Assembly (NCBI RefSeq): GCF_022662375.1 | Contig: NZ_JAKNQL010000008.1 | Location: 186,001 to 250,000 of the forward strand | DNA: 64,000 bases | Reading direction: 5' to 3' | Origin: Pseudomonas sp. CROZ-RG-20F-R04-15 | GTDB taxonomy: Bacteria; Pseudomonadota; Gammaproteobacteria; Pseudomonadales; Pseudomonadaceae | Shown here: piece after piece, positions 50,946-61,883 of the stretch | How positions within the stretch are numbered: the first letter of the stretch is position 1 | How the letters are laid out: the number at the start of each line of letters is the position of its first letter | Notes under the pieces: generated by a model | The model's input: only the letters and a program-made list of their open reading frames with translations | Databases searched by the model: none | What the model was told of the DNA's origin: nothing | Translations under genes and position numbers: made by a program

Positions 50946-53900
50946 TCAGAAGCCCAGGCTGAAGCTGATGGTCATCGCATGGTCGTTGCTGTCGTTCGAC
51001 AGTTGCCCCGAGTAGCCAACCCCGAGCTTGCCGGTCGGGCTGATCTGGAAGTCGACACCCGCTTCAACAATCGCGCTGTCCTTGGCGATCGGTACGCCTT
51101 GGGTGCTGAACGAGGCGCCGCCGTCGATGAAGGTCAAGTCGGCATCAGGCTTGGTGTCGCCGAAGGCATGGCGCCAGCCGATGGCCGCGCGCGGGGTGAA
51201 TTGCCCGCCGTTGGCCAGGGTAATGACTTTGCCGGCGCGCACGCCGAGGGTCGAGAAGGTGATGTCCTGATCGGCATCGGCCTCTAGGCGCCCTACTCCG
51301 CCTTTCTCCTTGGCTTTGTCGGTGTCGTAGTTGACGTAGGCGAGCCCTGCGAACGGCTCAAGGGCAATGCCGCCGGCTTCAATGGTGTAACCGACTTCAC
51401 CGAACACCTGCGCGCTGCGCGCATCGTAATTGGCCTTCAGACGATCGTTGTAGCTGCCGACGCTGACGTTGCGTTTGGTTTCGATGTCGTGCCAGCTGTA
51501 AGCCGCGCCGAGGCGCACCGCCAGGGCATCGAACTGCGAGTTGAGGTACGCCGCCAGGTGGTAGCTTTCAACGGTGGCATCCGAGCGACGATCATGCGCA
51601 TCGAGGTCGCTGCGGGTGTAACCGGCAGCCATGCCCACGCGCCACTGGTCATCGAGTTGCTTGTCGGTGCCGAGCATGAAACCGCTGAGGTTACGGTCGA
51701 GTTTCGCCGCGTTGCTGTCGCCATCCGACTCGCCCCAGGCACCGAGTGCCCGCGCCCAGCCGACCATTTCGCCGTGGCAACCGTTGCTGCTCAATTGGTT
51801 ATCACTTGGCGCCAGGGCGCGGCGTGGATCATCCGCTGCGCTGCATGACGGTTGGCGCATGCGATCGTTGACCGCGTCACGCACGTAGCGCGAATCCTCA
51901 AGGATCGCACTGGCCGTGCTGGCGTGGATCTCACCCGACAGACTGTCGAAGGCGTTGCGCGCACCGGCGACACTGAGGTTGACGATCTCGTTCTGCAACG
52001 CCGCACCGGCCGGGCCGTTGTTCGACAGCGCAGTGGCGGTCCTGAACTGGTTGCCGGTGGCGGCGACATCGGCAAAGGAGTTGCCGTTGCGACTGACCAC
52101 CAGGTTCACGGCGTTGGTGTCATACACCAGTGCGCTGTTGAGGAACGCGTATTGCGGCAGGTCTGCAGCGCTGAAGGTGCCGATGACACCGCCGCCCGCC
52201 GTGATCAGCGAATACGTGGTGTTGCCGGTGAACGGTGCCAGCGAGTTCACTTGCAGGCCGCCGCCCAGCGTGGCCGTGCCGCCGACGGCCAATGGCGTTG
52301 CGGTGGGCGAACTGACCGTCAGCGCCAGCACACCGTCGGAGGCGTTGGTCAGGTTACCGGCCACGCTCAAGGTGCCCGCTTCGGAACCCGAGGCGACAAC
52401 GCCATGGTTGACTACCGAACCGACACTGCCATTACCACTCAGGCCGGCACCGTTGGCCACGGTGACTTGCCCGCCCAACGAGGCCCGCGCCGACCGGCTG
52501 CCGACTTGCAGCACGCCTTGGTCGACCGACACGGTGCCGCTGAACGGCTGATCACCGGTCAACAGCAAGGTGCCGGTGCCGCGCTTGAGCATCGCGCCCA
52601 GTCCGCGCAGCGATCCGTTGAACTGACCATTGAAGTTCTGCAGGAATACCAGGGAAGCGTTGTTGAGGATATTGCCTTGCAGGCTGGTGGTGGTACCGAC
52701 CAGCGTACCGCCGCTGACAGTGGTGCCACCGCTGTAGGTGTTGGCGCCGCTCAAAACCAGCGTGCCGGAATCAAGCTTCTCGATTCCGCCCGTGCCCACC
52801 AGTGGCGTGGAAATTTCCGCACTCCCACCGGCATTGACCCGCACTGGCGCGAGGCTGCCATCCGCGCCGTTGACCGGGGTCAGCGTACCGCCAGCCCCCG
52901 GAACCAGGCTGTAGCCGCCGGAGAGGAACTGCAGGCCGGTGAAGTTCTGATTGCCCTGCACGGTCACCGTACCCGCCTGACCACCGAACACCGCGAACTG
53001 ACCGTTTGAAGCCAGGGCCTGAGTACCGCTCGGGTCGGTCCAGTTGGTGCCCGGCCCCCACACGCCGCTGCCGCCACCGATGCTGCCGTCCGGGTTGGTG
53101 GTGCCACCGTTCCAGAACTGCACCTCACCCGGCGTGCCTTGCACCAGCAGGTTGATCTGATTGGCAATCGCGGTTTGCAGGGTCAGATTGGCCGCCGACA
53201 CCGGCAGGCTGCCATACACCAGACCGTTGTCGGTCAGGCTGCCGCCGTAGCTGAACAGTTGATAAACCCCGGTGCCGAAGCCGCCGGCATTGCTGATGTT
53301 CAGCGTACCGTCGAGGGTCAGGCTGCCGGCGACATTGACCACCGTGGTCGAACTGGCCGCCGAGCCGAGACTGAAGTCCAGATTGGTCCCCGAGGACAGC
53401 GCCAGCGAACCGACCGACAGCGGCGTCGCGGTGCCGCCACCGGCCAGCGTCGCACCGTCGGCCAGTTGCACAGCGCCCCCGAGCTGACCGCCACCGCCGA
53501 TGCCCGCACCGCTGGCGACGTTGACATTGGCGCTGTTGAGCACACCGTTGACGATCAGGTTGCCCGCCTGCACCGAGGTGTTGCCGGTGAAGCTGTTGTT
53601 GCCAGTCAGCAGCAATTCGCCGCTGCCGGTTTTGTTCAGCGTACCGGCGCCAGTGAGATTGCCGGTGTAGCTGCCATCGGCGTTCTGTTCGAAGGTCAGC
53701 GTCGCGTTGTTGACGATCGCACCTTGCAGGCTGCTGGTATCACCGCGCGTCGTGCCGCCGTTCAGCGTGGTGCCACCACTGTAGGTGTTGGCACCGCTGA
53801 GGGCGAGATCGCCGCTACCGTTTTTCAGCAGACTGCCGGCGCCGGTCACAGCACCAATCAGCGTGGTGTTCTGATTCCCGGCCAGGGTCAGTTGCGCGCC

Positions 53901-56900
53901 AAGGTTGACGGCGTTGGCCAGTTGCAGCGCCGCAATGCTGTCGAGCGTGCTGTCACCGGTCACGTTAAGCGCAGCGCTGCTGATCGCGCTGTTGTTGCCA
54001 AGAACCAGCGTGCCGCCGGCGAGCTGAGTGCCGCCGCTGTAAGTGTTGCTGCCGTTGAGCGTCAGGCTTGAGGCGCCGGCCTTGATCAGGCTGCCGCTGC
54101 CGCTGACCACGCCGTCGAGGGTCAAAGCGTTGGAGCCGGCAACAGTCAATGCACCGTTGACGACCACGTCGTTGCTCAGACTGACGGCCGCGTTGCTGTC
54201 CAGCGCCGTGCCGTCAGCAGCGGTCAACACACCAGTGCCGAGCGCCGCGTTGTTGCCAACGACAATCTTGCCGCCATTGAGCGCCGTGCCGCCGGTGTAG
54301 CCATTGGCTGCGTTGAGCACCAGCGTACCCGTGTCGTATTTGCCCAGCGTGCCGCTGCCATTGAGCGCGACACCGATGGTTGCCGTGGCATTCGGGTCAA
54401 CCCGCACCGTGGCATTGCCCAGCGAACCGTTGACCAGGTTCAGCGAACCCGCCGTGCCGTTCACCAGGCTGTAGCCATCAGTGACGAACTGCATGCCAGT
54501 GATGGTTTGTGCGCCGTTGACGGTGACCGTGCCGGCCGCGCCCAGGAACACTGCAAAGTTGTTGGTCCAGGCCTGGTTGGTGGTGCCGTTGACGTCGGTC
54601 CAGTTGGTGGTGCCGGTGCCCCAGGTGCCGCTGCCGCCCTCGACCGAACCGTTGGCCACCAGTTGATTGCCGTCCCAGAACTGCACGGTGACGCCCGGTG
54701 CAGTCACCAGCAGGTTGATCTGATTGGCCAGCGCGGTTTGCAGGGTCAGATCGCCCGGCGTCACGCTGCCCGGCACGGTGCCGATCAACATGCCGTTGTC
54801 GGTCAGGCCGCCGGTGTAGTTGATCAGGCGATAGACGCCGCTGCCGAAACCGCCGATGTCACTGACGTTGAGGGTGCCATCGAGGGTCAGGTTGCCGCCG
54901 ACATTGACCAGCGCATTGCCGCCGCCGGACACCGGTGTGCCGAGGCCGACGTCGAAGTTGGAATTGCCGTTGAACACCAGTGAACTGACGCTCAGCGTAC
55001 TGCCGGTGACGCCCGCCAGATGACCGCCATCGGCGACTGTCACGGCACCGGTCAAGGTGCCGCTGCCACCGAGGGTGCCGCCGCTGTTGACCAGCACATT
55101 ACCGCTGGCCAGCGAACCGTTGACCTGCAGGGTGCCGGCGTTGACGTTGGTATCGCCGGTAAGGTCGCTGATACCGCTGAGGGTCAGGGTGCCCGTGCCG
55201 AGTTTGCTCAGGCCGCCGTCGCCACTGAGAGTGCCGGCAAACGTGCTACTGACATTGTTGCCGCCGAGGCTCAACGTATTGCCAGTGCCGACCAGCGCAG
55301 TGCCGCTGCCCGTGAGGCTGGCAAGGCTGCCGGAAGCACCGAGATTGAGCGCCGCGCCACCCGCGAGATTGACCGTGGCGTTGTTGCCCAGCGCCGCGCC
55401 ACTGAGCGTGGTCAGGCTGCCGGCGAGCACATCGAGCGTGCCGCTGAAAGTGTTGCTGCCGCTCAATGTCACGTCGGCCAGACCGTTTTTGCTCAGCGTA
55501 CCGGCGCCGGCAATCACACCGCCAAGGGTCAGGTTGTTGTTACCGGCCAAAGCCAGATTGGCATTGACGTTGAGGTTGTTGGCCAGCACCAGTGGCGAGG
55601 AATTGTCGAGGGTGGAAGCGCCGGCCACGGTCAGCGCGCCGCTGCCCAGCGACGCGCCCGTACCAAGGGTCAGCGTGCCGGCATTCAGCGTGGTACCGCC
55701 GGTGAAGGTATTGATGCCGTTGAGTGTCAGGTTCGACGCGCCGTTCTTGATCAAGCCACCCGCGCCGCTGACCACACCAGCGAGGGTCAGATTGTTGCTG
55801 CCGGTGTTGCTCAGATTGGCGTTGAGCACGACGTTGTTGCCCAGGCTCAGCGCACTGTTGCTGTCCAGCGCCGAGGCACCAGCCACGGTCAGGTTGCCCA
55901 GGCCCAACGCCGAATTGCTGCCGGCGGTCAGGGTGCCGGCGTTCAGGGTGGTGCCGCCGAGGAAGTTGTTGTTGCCGCTGAGGGTCAGGTTCGACGCGCC
56001 GTTTTTGCTCAGGCTGCCAGCGCCATTCACAGTGCCAGCAAGCGTCAGATCCGCCGTGCCACCGATGCCGAGATTGCCGGCCAGGTTGACCGCGTTGTTC
56101 AGCGAAACCGCAGTGCTCGCATCCAGCGTGGTGCCGCCCGCCGCGTTCAACGTGCCGGAACCCAGCGCCGAGTTCGACGCCAGAATCAGTCCGCCGGCGT
56201 TCAGCGCCACCGGCCCGAGGAAGGCGTTGTTGCCGCCGAGGGTCAGGTTCGCCGTGCCGGTTTTGATCAGGCCACCGGTGCCGCTAATCACGCCGTTGAG
56301 GGTCAGTGCATTGCTGCCGACGATGGTCAGGTTACCGTTCAGCGTCGCCGCGTTGGCCAGTGTCACCGCTGCGTTGCTGTCCAGTTGCGTACCGGCATTC
56401 GCCGTCAACGTACCGGTGCCGAGCGCAGTATTGCTGCCGACGATGATTTTGCCGCCGTCCAGTTGCGTGCCGCCGGTATAAGTGTTGGCACCGCCGAGCA
56501 CCAGGGTGCCGGCGTCGAGTTTATTGAGGATGCCGCTGCCATCGATATTGGCATTGATGGTCGCTGTCACGCCCGGATCAACGCGCAACGAAGTAGTGCC
56601 GCCAGTGCCGTTTACCGCCGTCAGTTGCCCCGCCGCACCGTTGACCACGTTGTAGCCATCGGTGAGGAATTGCATGCCGGTGAACGCCTGCGTGCCGTTC
56701 ACCGTCACGGTGCCGGCGGTGCCCTGAAACACCGCGAAGTCGCCGGCCCATGGTTGATTGACCAGACCGTTGGCGTCGGTCCAGTTGGTGCCGACCGCAT
56801 TCCACGTGCCGCTGCCACCGTCGACCACGCCGTTGGCAATGGTCTGGCTGCCGTCCCAGTAACGGATGTTGCTGTTCGGCGCGGAGACTTGAATGTTGAT

Positions 56901-59900
56901 CTGATTGGCCACGCCGGTTTGCACCAGCAGATCGCCGAGGCCGTAGCCGACCGGCACGCTGGCGACGTCGAGACCGAGATTGGTCAGGGCGCCGGTGTAG
57001 TTGAACAGGCGATACACGCCGACGCCAAAACCGCCGGCATCGGTGACGTTGAGATTGCCGTCGAGGGTGAGGTTGCCGCCGACGTTCATCAGTGAAGTGG
57101 TCGACGGTGTGCCCAACGCCACATCGACATTGCTGCCCGCACCGAGGGTCAGCGCACCGGCGGACAATTGGTTGCCCGACGACAACGCCAGATGGCCGCC
57201 GCTGTTGACATTGACGCTACCAAGCGCCGAACCAGTGCCGGTGAGAGTGCCACCGGTGTTGACGTTGACCTGTGCACTGGCCAGCGAACCGCTGAGGTCG
57301 ATGGTGCCGCCATTGATCGCGGTATTGCCGGTGATGCCGCTGATCCCGGTGAGGTTCAAGATACCGGTGCCGACTTTGACCAGGCCGCCGCTGCCACTGA
57401 GATCGCCATCAAACGTACTGGTGACGTTGCCGCTGCCGACGGTCAGGGTGTTGCTGCCGGTCAGTTGCACACTGCCGCTGCCGGTCAGCGCGCCGAGGCT
57501 GGCGTCGCTGCCCAGATTCAGCCCGGCGCCGGCGCTGATATTGACCCCGGAGGTGTTGCCCAGCGCATTGCTGTTGAGCGTGGTGACGCTGCCGGAGACG
57601 ATGTTCAGTGCGCCGGTAAAAGTGTTGTTGCCGGCGAGGGTCAGATCCGACAGGCCGTTTTTGGTCAGGCTGCCGGCACCGTCGATGATGCCGTTCAAAC
57701 TCAAATCGTTGTTGCCAGCGACGGTCAACCCGGCGTTCAGAGTGATCGCGTTGCCGATGCCGAACGCGGCGCTGTTATCCAGCGTTGCCGCGCCACCAAC
57801 GATCAGTGCGCCGCTGCCCAAGCCGTTGGCATTGCCCAGAGTCAGCGTGCCGGCGTTGAGCGTGGTGCCGCCGCTGAACGTGTTGTTGCCGTTAAGGGTC
57901 AGGTTCGCCGCGCCGTTCTTGATCAGTTGGCCAGTGCCACTGGTGACGCCGCCGAGGGTCAGGTTCTGCGTGCCGCCCACCGCCAGCGCCGCATTCAGGG
58001 CGACGGCGTTGTTGAGGCTGACCAGCGGCGAGTTGCTGTCGAGTGTCGCCGCACCGGCAACGGTCAATGCGCCGGAACCCAGCGCCGAACTGTTGCCGAC
58101 GGTCAGAGTGCCGGCGTTCAGCGTGGTGCCGCCGAGGTAGTTGTTGGCCGCGTTGAGAATCAGATTGGCCGCGCCGTTTTTCACCAGACTGCCGGCGCCG
58201 CTGACCAGCCCGGTCAGGGTCACATTCGCCGTGCCGCCGATGTTCAAGGCACCGGCGAGTGCCACGGCATTGTTCAGGCTGACGGCCGTGTTGGCGTCCA
58301 GCGTGGTGTTGGCCGCCGCGTTCAACGTACCGGAACCCAACGCATTGTTACTGCCGACAATCAGTTTGCCGGTGTTCAACACGGTGTTGCCAAAATAAGT
58401 GTTGGCGCCGTTGAGGGTCAGATCGGCAGCGCCGTTTTTGACCAGGCCACCGATACCGGCGACCACGCCGTCAAGGGTCAGCGCATTGCTGCCGCCCACA
58501 GTCAGAGTGCCGCCGAGGTTGACGTTATTGGCCAGCGCTGCCGCGGTGCTGGCATCCAGCGTGGTGCCGTTCGAGGCGTTCAGTGTGCCGGTACCGAGGG
58601 CAGTGCTGGAGCCGACAATCAGTGAACCGGCATTCAGCGCCGTGGTGCCGGTGTAGGTGTTGTTGCCGTTGAGGGTCAGGCTCGACGCGCCGGTCTTGAT
58701 CAAGCCGTTGGCGCCACTGATCACCCCGCCAAGAGTCAGCGCGTTGGCGCCGCCAGCGGTGAGGTTGGCGTTGAGAATCACGTTGTTGTTCAGCGTCACC
58801 GCCGAACTGCTGTTGAGGGTACTGGCTCCGGCGACAGTCAGTGCGCCAGTGCCCAGTGCCGCGGCGTTACCGACAGTCAAGCTGCCGGCGTTCAACGTGG
58901 TCCCGCCAGCGAACGTGTTTACCCCATCGAGGGTCAGGTTGGCGGCGCCGTTCTTGATCAGTTGGCCGGCGCCGTTGATGACACCGGAGAGGGTCAGACC
59001 GCTGCTGCCGCCGAGGCTCAGGGTACTGCTGTTGAGGTTGATGTTGTTGCTCAGGTTGACAGCGGTGTTGCTGTCCAGCGTTGAGACATCGATGACGTTC
59101 AATGCACCGCTGCCCAACGCGGCCGCGTTGCCCACAGTGAGCGTGCCGGCGGCCAGCGTGGTACCGCCGAGATAAGTGTTGGCACCGTTGAGACTCAGGT
59201 TGGCAAAACCGCGCTTGGTCAACCCGCCACTGCCGCTGATCACACCACCGAGGGTCAGGTCAGCGCTGCCACGCACTTCCAGATCACCGCCAAGGGTCAC
59301 CGCATTGGTCAACGCGGCCGTGGTGCTGGCGTCGAGTTTGGTGCCTGCCGCTGTGGCCAGGGCACCGGTACCCAGCGCCGTATTGGAACCGACAATCAGC
59401 GTACCGGCATTGAGCGCAGTGCCGCCGGAGAAAGTGTTGTTGCCGCTGAGGGTCAGATCCGCCGTGCCATTCTTGATCAAACTGCCGACGCCGCTGACAA
59501 CGCCACTCAGGCTCAATGCCTGAGTGCCGCCGATCGTCACCCCGCCCGCCAGCGCAACGGCGTTGGCCAATGTCACTGCGGCAGTCGCATCCAGCGTGGT
59601 ACCCGCCGCCGCATTCAGTGCGCCAGTCCCCAGCGCGGTGTTGCTGCCAACGAACAGGCTGCCGGCATTGAGCAGCGTGTTGCCGCTGTTAGTGTTGTTG
59701 CCGGTCAACGTCAGGCTGGCACTGCCGGACTTGGTGATGCCGCCGGTTCCGCTCAACACGCCGCCGAGGGTCAGCGCGTTGCTGCCGAGCACGTTGAGCG
59801 CGCCGGTCATGCCGATGTTATTGGCCAGCGTGACGTTGGTGGTGCTGTCCAGACTGGTGCCGGCGGCAGTGTTCAGCGCACCGCTGCCCAGCGAGTTGTT

Positions 59901-61466
59901 GTTGGTCACCAGCAGGCTGCCGGCGCTGAGGGTGGTGGTGCCGGTGAACCCCGTGTTGACGCCGCTGACAGTCAGGCTGCCGCTGCCGGTTTTGGTCAAG
60001 CCACTGCTGCCGCTGATCAAACCACCGAGGGTCAGCGCGCCAGTGCCTCCGGCGGTCAAGGTGCCGCCGAGGCTGATGGCGTTGGCCAGGCTGATCGTGC
60101 CCGGTGCGCTCAGCGTTGTCGCGCCGGTCACATTGAGCGTGCCGGTGCTGAACGCCTGACTGTTGCCCAACTGCACCGTGCCGCCATTGAGCGTGGTGTT
60201 GCCCAGATAGGTATTGGCGGCGCTGAGGTTAAGTTGTCCGGTACCGGCCTTGGTGAAACCGCCGCTGCCGGAAATCACCCCACTCAGGGTGGTCGCGTTG
60301 CTGCCTTGCACGGTTACGCCACCGGCGCCGAGGGAGATCAGATTGCTGATGTTCAACCCGGCATTGCTAGCCTGCAGAGTCCCGCCGTTGGAAGTGAGCA
60401 CACCGCTGCCGAAGGTGGCGTTGTTGTTGAAATTCGCGATACCGCCGTTGAGCGTGGTCGCGCCACTGACCAGTGGCCCCTGCAAGGTCCAGGTGCCGCT
60501 GTTGAGGGTCAGGTTGCTGAAGTTGACGTAAGTGGCGCTCGATGCCGTGCCAGTGCCGGTGATACCGACGCCGGCCGGGTTTTGCAGGATCAGGCTGTTG
60601 GTGCCGCCCGCGCCGCCATCGACCGTACCGGTCGGGGCGAACGTCAGGTTGATATTGATCAGACCGCCGAGGCCGACGCTGATCTGCACGCCGTCACCGA
60701 CCTGCACCGAAGAACCGGTCACTGCGATGAAGGTATTGGTGCTCGCCGCGCCCATCGACACACCGCCGGTAATCGCACCGGCGTTGGTGAAGGTGTTGCC
60801 TGCCGCCGAGGTTTCGAAGGCGATCCGGCCGTTGATGACGCCGGTGTTACTGTTGGTCATGTTGACCTGCGAGCCGCCGTAGACGCCGATCACCGGGGTA
60901 TCGGCGAGGGTGATGCCACCGACCGACAAACCGGTCGAGGTGATGGTGCCGTTGTTGGTGATGGTGGTGGTGCCGGTTGCCGCGTTGTTAACCGAAAGGG
61001 CCAGGCCGTCGATGCTCGTCAGGTTCAGCCCCAGTAACATCCCGGTGCCCCGCATGATTGCGCCAGCGTTGTTGAGCACGCTGACCGTGCTGGTCGCGCC
61101 GCTGCCGATGAATGCCCCGCCACTCAAAACCGACACCAGACCGAGGACTGCCGGATCCATGATGCCGGAGTTGTTCAGGGTGATGTCGACTCCCGTCAGG
61201 TCCATGACATGCCCGCCAAGGGTCGCGTTCATCTGCGCGCCGCTGTTGACGTTGACCGTCAGATTATTAGAGGCACTGGCGAAGTCGTTGGGAACCAGTG
61301 GCAGCGGTGGCACCCCCGTACACGTCACGATTGAACCGGCCGTGGAGCACGTGGCCAGCGCAGGTGCGCTGACGCCGCCGAACAACAGCCCGGCGACGCT
61401 CAGGTGCACAGCAAGGGACAGTGGGGAAAAACGCGAAACGAGGGCGACACCAAACCTTGCTTCCAC
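50946..61466 (-). CDS. Giant autotransporter (type Va secreted) with PATR repeats
   Basis: 3506 residues. The GTG start at 61466 has AAGGAG six bases upstream. A signal peptide ends near residue 38 (SAPALA). The passenger is a beta-helix of about 24 autotransporter-associated repeats (LTLNGNNTFSGGTTLNAGTL type). The 86-residue period is 258 bases in DNA. Three inserted modules with a W-D/N-G start (YWDGSQTIANGV, FWDGNQLVANGS, FWNGGTTNPDGS) divide the repeats into groups of 12, 6, 4 and 2. The C-terminal about 280 residues form the outer-membrane barrel (GWARALGAWGESDGDSN, ending MTISFSLGF). Cysteines occur only as one pair near each end. Likely role: adhesion or biofilm; no protease motif seen. 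Confidence 0.93.
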   Translation of the reverse strand: MEARFGVALVSRFSPLSLAVHLSVAGLLFGGVSAPALATCSTAGSIVTCTGVPPLPLVPNDFASASNNLTVNVNSGAQMNATLGGHVMDLTGVDITLNNSGIMDPAVLGLVSVLSGGAFIGSGATSTVSVLNNAGAIMRGTGMLLGLNLTSIDGLALSVNNAATGTTTITNNGTITSTGLSVGGITLADTPVIGVYGGSQVNMTNSNTGVINGRIAFETSAAGNTFTNAGAITGGVSMGAASTNTFIAVTGSSVQVGDGVQISVGLGGLININLTFAPTGTVDGGAGGTNSLILQNPAGVGITGTGTASSATYVNFSNLTLNSGTWTLQGPLVSGATTLNGGIANFNNNATFGSGVLTSNGGTLQASNAGLNISNLISLGAGGVTVQGSNATTLSGVISGSGGFTKAGTGQLNLSAANTYLGNTTLNGGTVQLGNSQAFSTGTLNVTGATTLSAPGTISLANAISLGGTLTAGGTGALTLGGLISGSSGLTKTGSGSLTVSGVNTGFTGTTTLSAGSLLVTNNNSLGSGALNTAAGTSLDSTTNVTLANNIGMTGALNVLGSNALTLGGVLSGTGGITKSGSASLTLTGNNTNSGNTLLNAGSLFVGSNTALGTGALNAAAGTTLDATAAVTLANAVALAGGVTIGGTQALSLSGVVSGVGSLIKNGTADLTLSGNNTFSGGTALNAGTLIVGSNTALGTGALATAAGTKLDASTTAALTNAVTLGGDLEVRGSADLTLGGVISGSGGLTKRGFANLSLNGANTYLGGTTLAAGTLTVGNAAALGSGALNVIDVSTLDSNTAVNLSNNINLNSSTLSLGGSSGLTLSGVINGAGQLIKNGAANLTLDGVNTFAGGTTLNAGSLTVGNAAALGTGALTVAGASTLNSSSAVTLNNNVILNANLTAGGANALTLGGVISGANGLIKTGASSLTLNGNNTYTGTTALNAGSLIVGSSTALGTGTLNASNGTTLDASTAAALANNVNLGGTLTVGGSNALTLDGVVAGIGGLVKNGAADLTLNGANTYFGNTVLNTGKLIVGSNNALGSGTLNAAANTTLDANTAVSLNNAVALAGALNIGGTANVTLTGLVSGAGSLVKNGAANLILNAANNYLGGTTLNAGTLTVGNSSALGSGALTVAGAATLDSNSPLVSLNNAVALNAALAVGGTQNLTLGGVTSGTGQLIKNGAANLTLNGNNTFSGGTTLNAGTLTLGNANGLGSGALIVGGAATLDNSAAFGIGNAITLNAGLTVAGNNDLSLNGIIDGAGSLTKNGLSDLTLAGNNTFTGALNIVSGSVTTLNSNALGNTSGVNISAGAGLNLGSDASLGALTGSGSVQLTGSNTLTVGSGNVTSTFDGDLSGSGGLVKVGTGILNLTGISGITGNTAINGGTIDLSGSLASAQVNVNTGGTLTGTGSALGSVNVNSGGHLALSSGNQLSAGALTLGAGSNVDVALGTPSTTSLMNVGGNLTLDGNLNVTDAGGFGVGVYRLFNYTGALTNLGLDVASVPVGYGLGDLLVQTGVANQINIQVSAPNSNIRYWDGSQTIANGVVDGGSGTWNAVGTNWTDANGLVNQPWAGDFAVFQGTAGTVTVNGTQAFTGMQFLTDGYNVVNGAAGQLTAVNGTGGTTSLRVDPGVTATINANIDGSGILNKLDAGTLVLGGANTYTGGTQLDGGKIIVGSNTALGTGTLTANAGTQLDSNAAVTLANAATLNGNLTIVGSNALTLNGVISGTGGLIKTGTANLTLGGNNAFLGPVALNAGGLILASNSALGSGTLNAAGGTTLDASTAVSLNNAVNLAGNLGIGGTADLTLAGTVNGAGSLSKNGASNLTLSGNNNFLGGTTLNAGTLTAGSNSALGLGNLTVAGASALDSNSALSLGNNVVLNANLSNTGSNNLTLAGVVSGAGGLIKNGASNLTLNGINTFTGGTTLNAGTLTLGTGASLGSGALTVAGASTLDNSSPLVLANNLNVNANLALAGNNNLTLGGVIAGAGTLSKNGLADVTLSGSNTFSGTLDVLAGSLTTLSGAALGNNATVNLAGGAALNLGASGSLASLTGSGTALVGTGNTLSLGGNNVSSTFAGTLSGDGGLSKLGTGTLTLSGISDLTGDTNVNAGTLQVNGSLASGNVLVNSGGTLGGSGTLTGAVTVADGGHLAGVTGSTLSVSSLVFNGNSNFDVGLGTPVSGGGNALVNVGGNLTLDGTLNVSDIGGFGSGVYRLINYTGGLTDNGMLIGTVPGSVTPGDLTLQTALANQINLLVTAPGVTVQFWDGNQLVANGSVEGGSGTWGTGTTNWTDVNGTTNQAWTNNFAVFLGAAGTVTVNGAQTITGMQFVTDGYSLVNGTAGSLNLVNGSLGNATVRVDPNATATIGVALNGSGTLGKYDTGTLVLNAANGYTGGTALNGGKIVVGNNAALGTGVLTAADGTALDSNAAVSLSNDVVVNGALTVAGSNALTLDGVVSGSGSLIKAGASSLTLNGSNTYSGGTQLAGGTLVLGNNSAISSAALNVTGDSTLDSIAALQLANAVNLGAQLTLAGNQNTTLIGAVTGAGSLLKNGSGDLALSGANTYSGGTTLNGGTTRGDTSSLQGAIVNNATLTFEQNADGSYTGNLTGAGTLNKTGSGELLLTGNNSFTGNTSVQAGNLIVNGVLNSANVNVASGAGIGGGGQLGGAVQLADGATLAGGGTATPLSVGSLALSSGTNLDFSLGSAASSTTVVNVAGSLTLDGTLNISNAGGFGTGVYQLFSYGGSLTDNGLVYGSLPVSAANLTLQTAIANQINLLVQGTPGEVQFWNGGTTNPDGSIGGGSGVWGPGTNWTDPSGTQALASNGQFAVFGGQAGTVTVQGNQNFTGLQFLSGGYSLVPGAGGTLTPVNGADGSLAPVRVNAGGSAEISTPLVGTGGIEKLDSGTLVLSGANTYSGGTTVSGGTLVGTTTSLQGNILNNASLVFLQNFNGQFNGSLRGLGAMLKRGTGTLLLTGDQPFSGTVSVDQGVLQVGSRSARASLGGQVTVANGAGLSGNGSVGSVVNHGVVASGSEAGTLSVAGNLTNASDGVLALTVSSPTATPLAVGGTATLGGGLQVNSLAPFTGNTTYSLITAGGGVIGTFSAADLPQYAFLNSALVYDTNAVNLVVSRNGNSFADVAATGNQFRTATALSNNGPAGAALQNEIVNLSVAGARNAFDSLSGEIHASTASAILEDSRYVRDAVNDRMRQPSCSAADDPRRALAPSDNQLSSNGCHGEMVGWARALGAWGESDGDSNAAKLDRNLSGFMLGTDKQLDDQWRVGMAAGYTRSDLDAHDRRSDATVESYHLAAYLNSQFDALAVRLGAAYSWHDIETKRNVSVGSYNDRLKANYDARSAQVFGEVGYTIEAGGIALEPFAGLAYVNYDTDKAKEKGGVGRLEADADQDITFSTLGVRAGKVITLANGGQFTPRAAIGWRHAFGDTKPDADLTFIDGGASFSTQGVPIAKDSAIVEAGVDFQISPTGKLGVGYSGQLSNDSNDHAMTISFSLGF
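52900..60300 (-). repeat. 258-bp repeat region of the autotransporter gene
   Basis: Degenerate direct repeats of 258 bases cover most of the passenger coding sequence, interrupted by module copies near 56850, 54680 and 53110. Long spurious open frames on the other strand follow the same period. Confidence 0.85.
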
Positions 61467-61696
61467 GGGCTACTCCTTGTCGTGGCCAATTTCTTCCTTG
61501 AGGGCGCGCAGAGCCGTGCTTATTCCACACGCGAATCAAGACTGCGACGGTCATCACAAAACCGTTGATTGGGGACAAAGCTAGTAGACGCCCCGCGATG
61601 GGGCACGGATTAAATGGTGTTAATACTTTAATACTAGAGGGGTCTGGAATCAGTGTTTCAGCCCGCCAGAACTGGTCTTGAGGTGGATACAACACC

Positions 61697-61788
61697 TGTG
61701 GGAGCGAGCTTGCTCGCGAATGCGTTGTGTCAGCTTGCGGATATTTTTCTGATACCCCGCCTTCGCGAGCAAGCTCGCTCCCACAGGG
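61697..61788. repeat. REP doublet, AGCTTGCTCGC variant
   Basis: Both arms carry GAGCTTGCTCGC in place of GAGCCTGCTCGC, with the change matched in the other arm. It lies in the divergent region between the autotransporter gene and tsx. Confidence 0.9.
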
Positions 61789-61883
61789 AACTGTAGGGTC
61801 TGCAAACCCGCGCCTGACCGATCCATCAGGAAATACTGAAAAAGGACAGATTTTTCAGCCCATTGAAGGTTTTGGTACGCCTT

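Noticed and set aside
55020..57095. Long plus-strand open frames inside the autotransporter (up to about 690 codons)
   Set aside because: They lie antisense to a clear repeat protein, follow its 258-base period, and have alanine/arginine-rich translations without start signals. High GC and few stops explain them.
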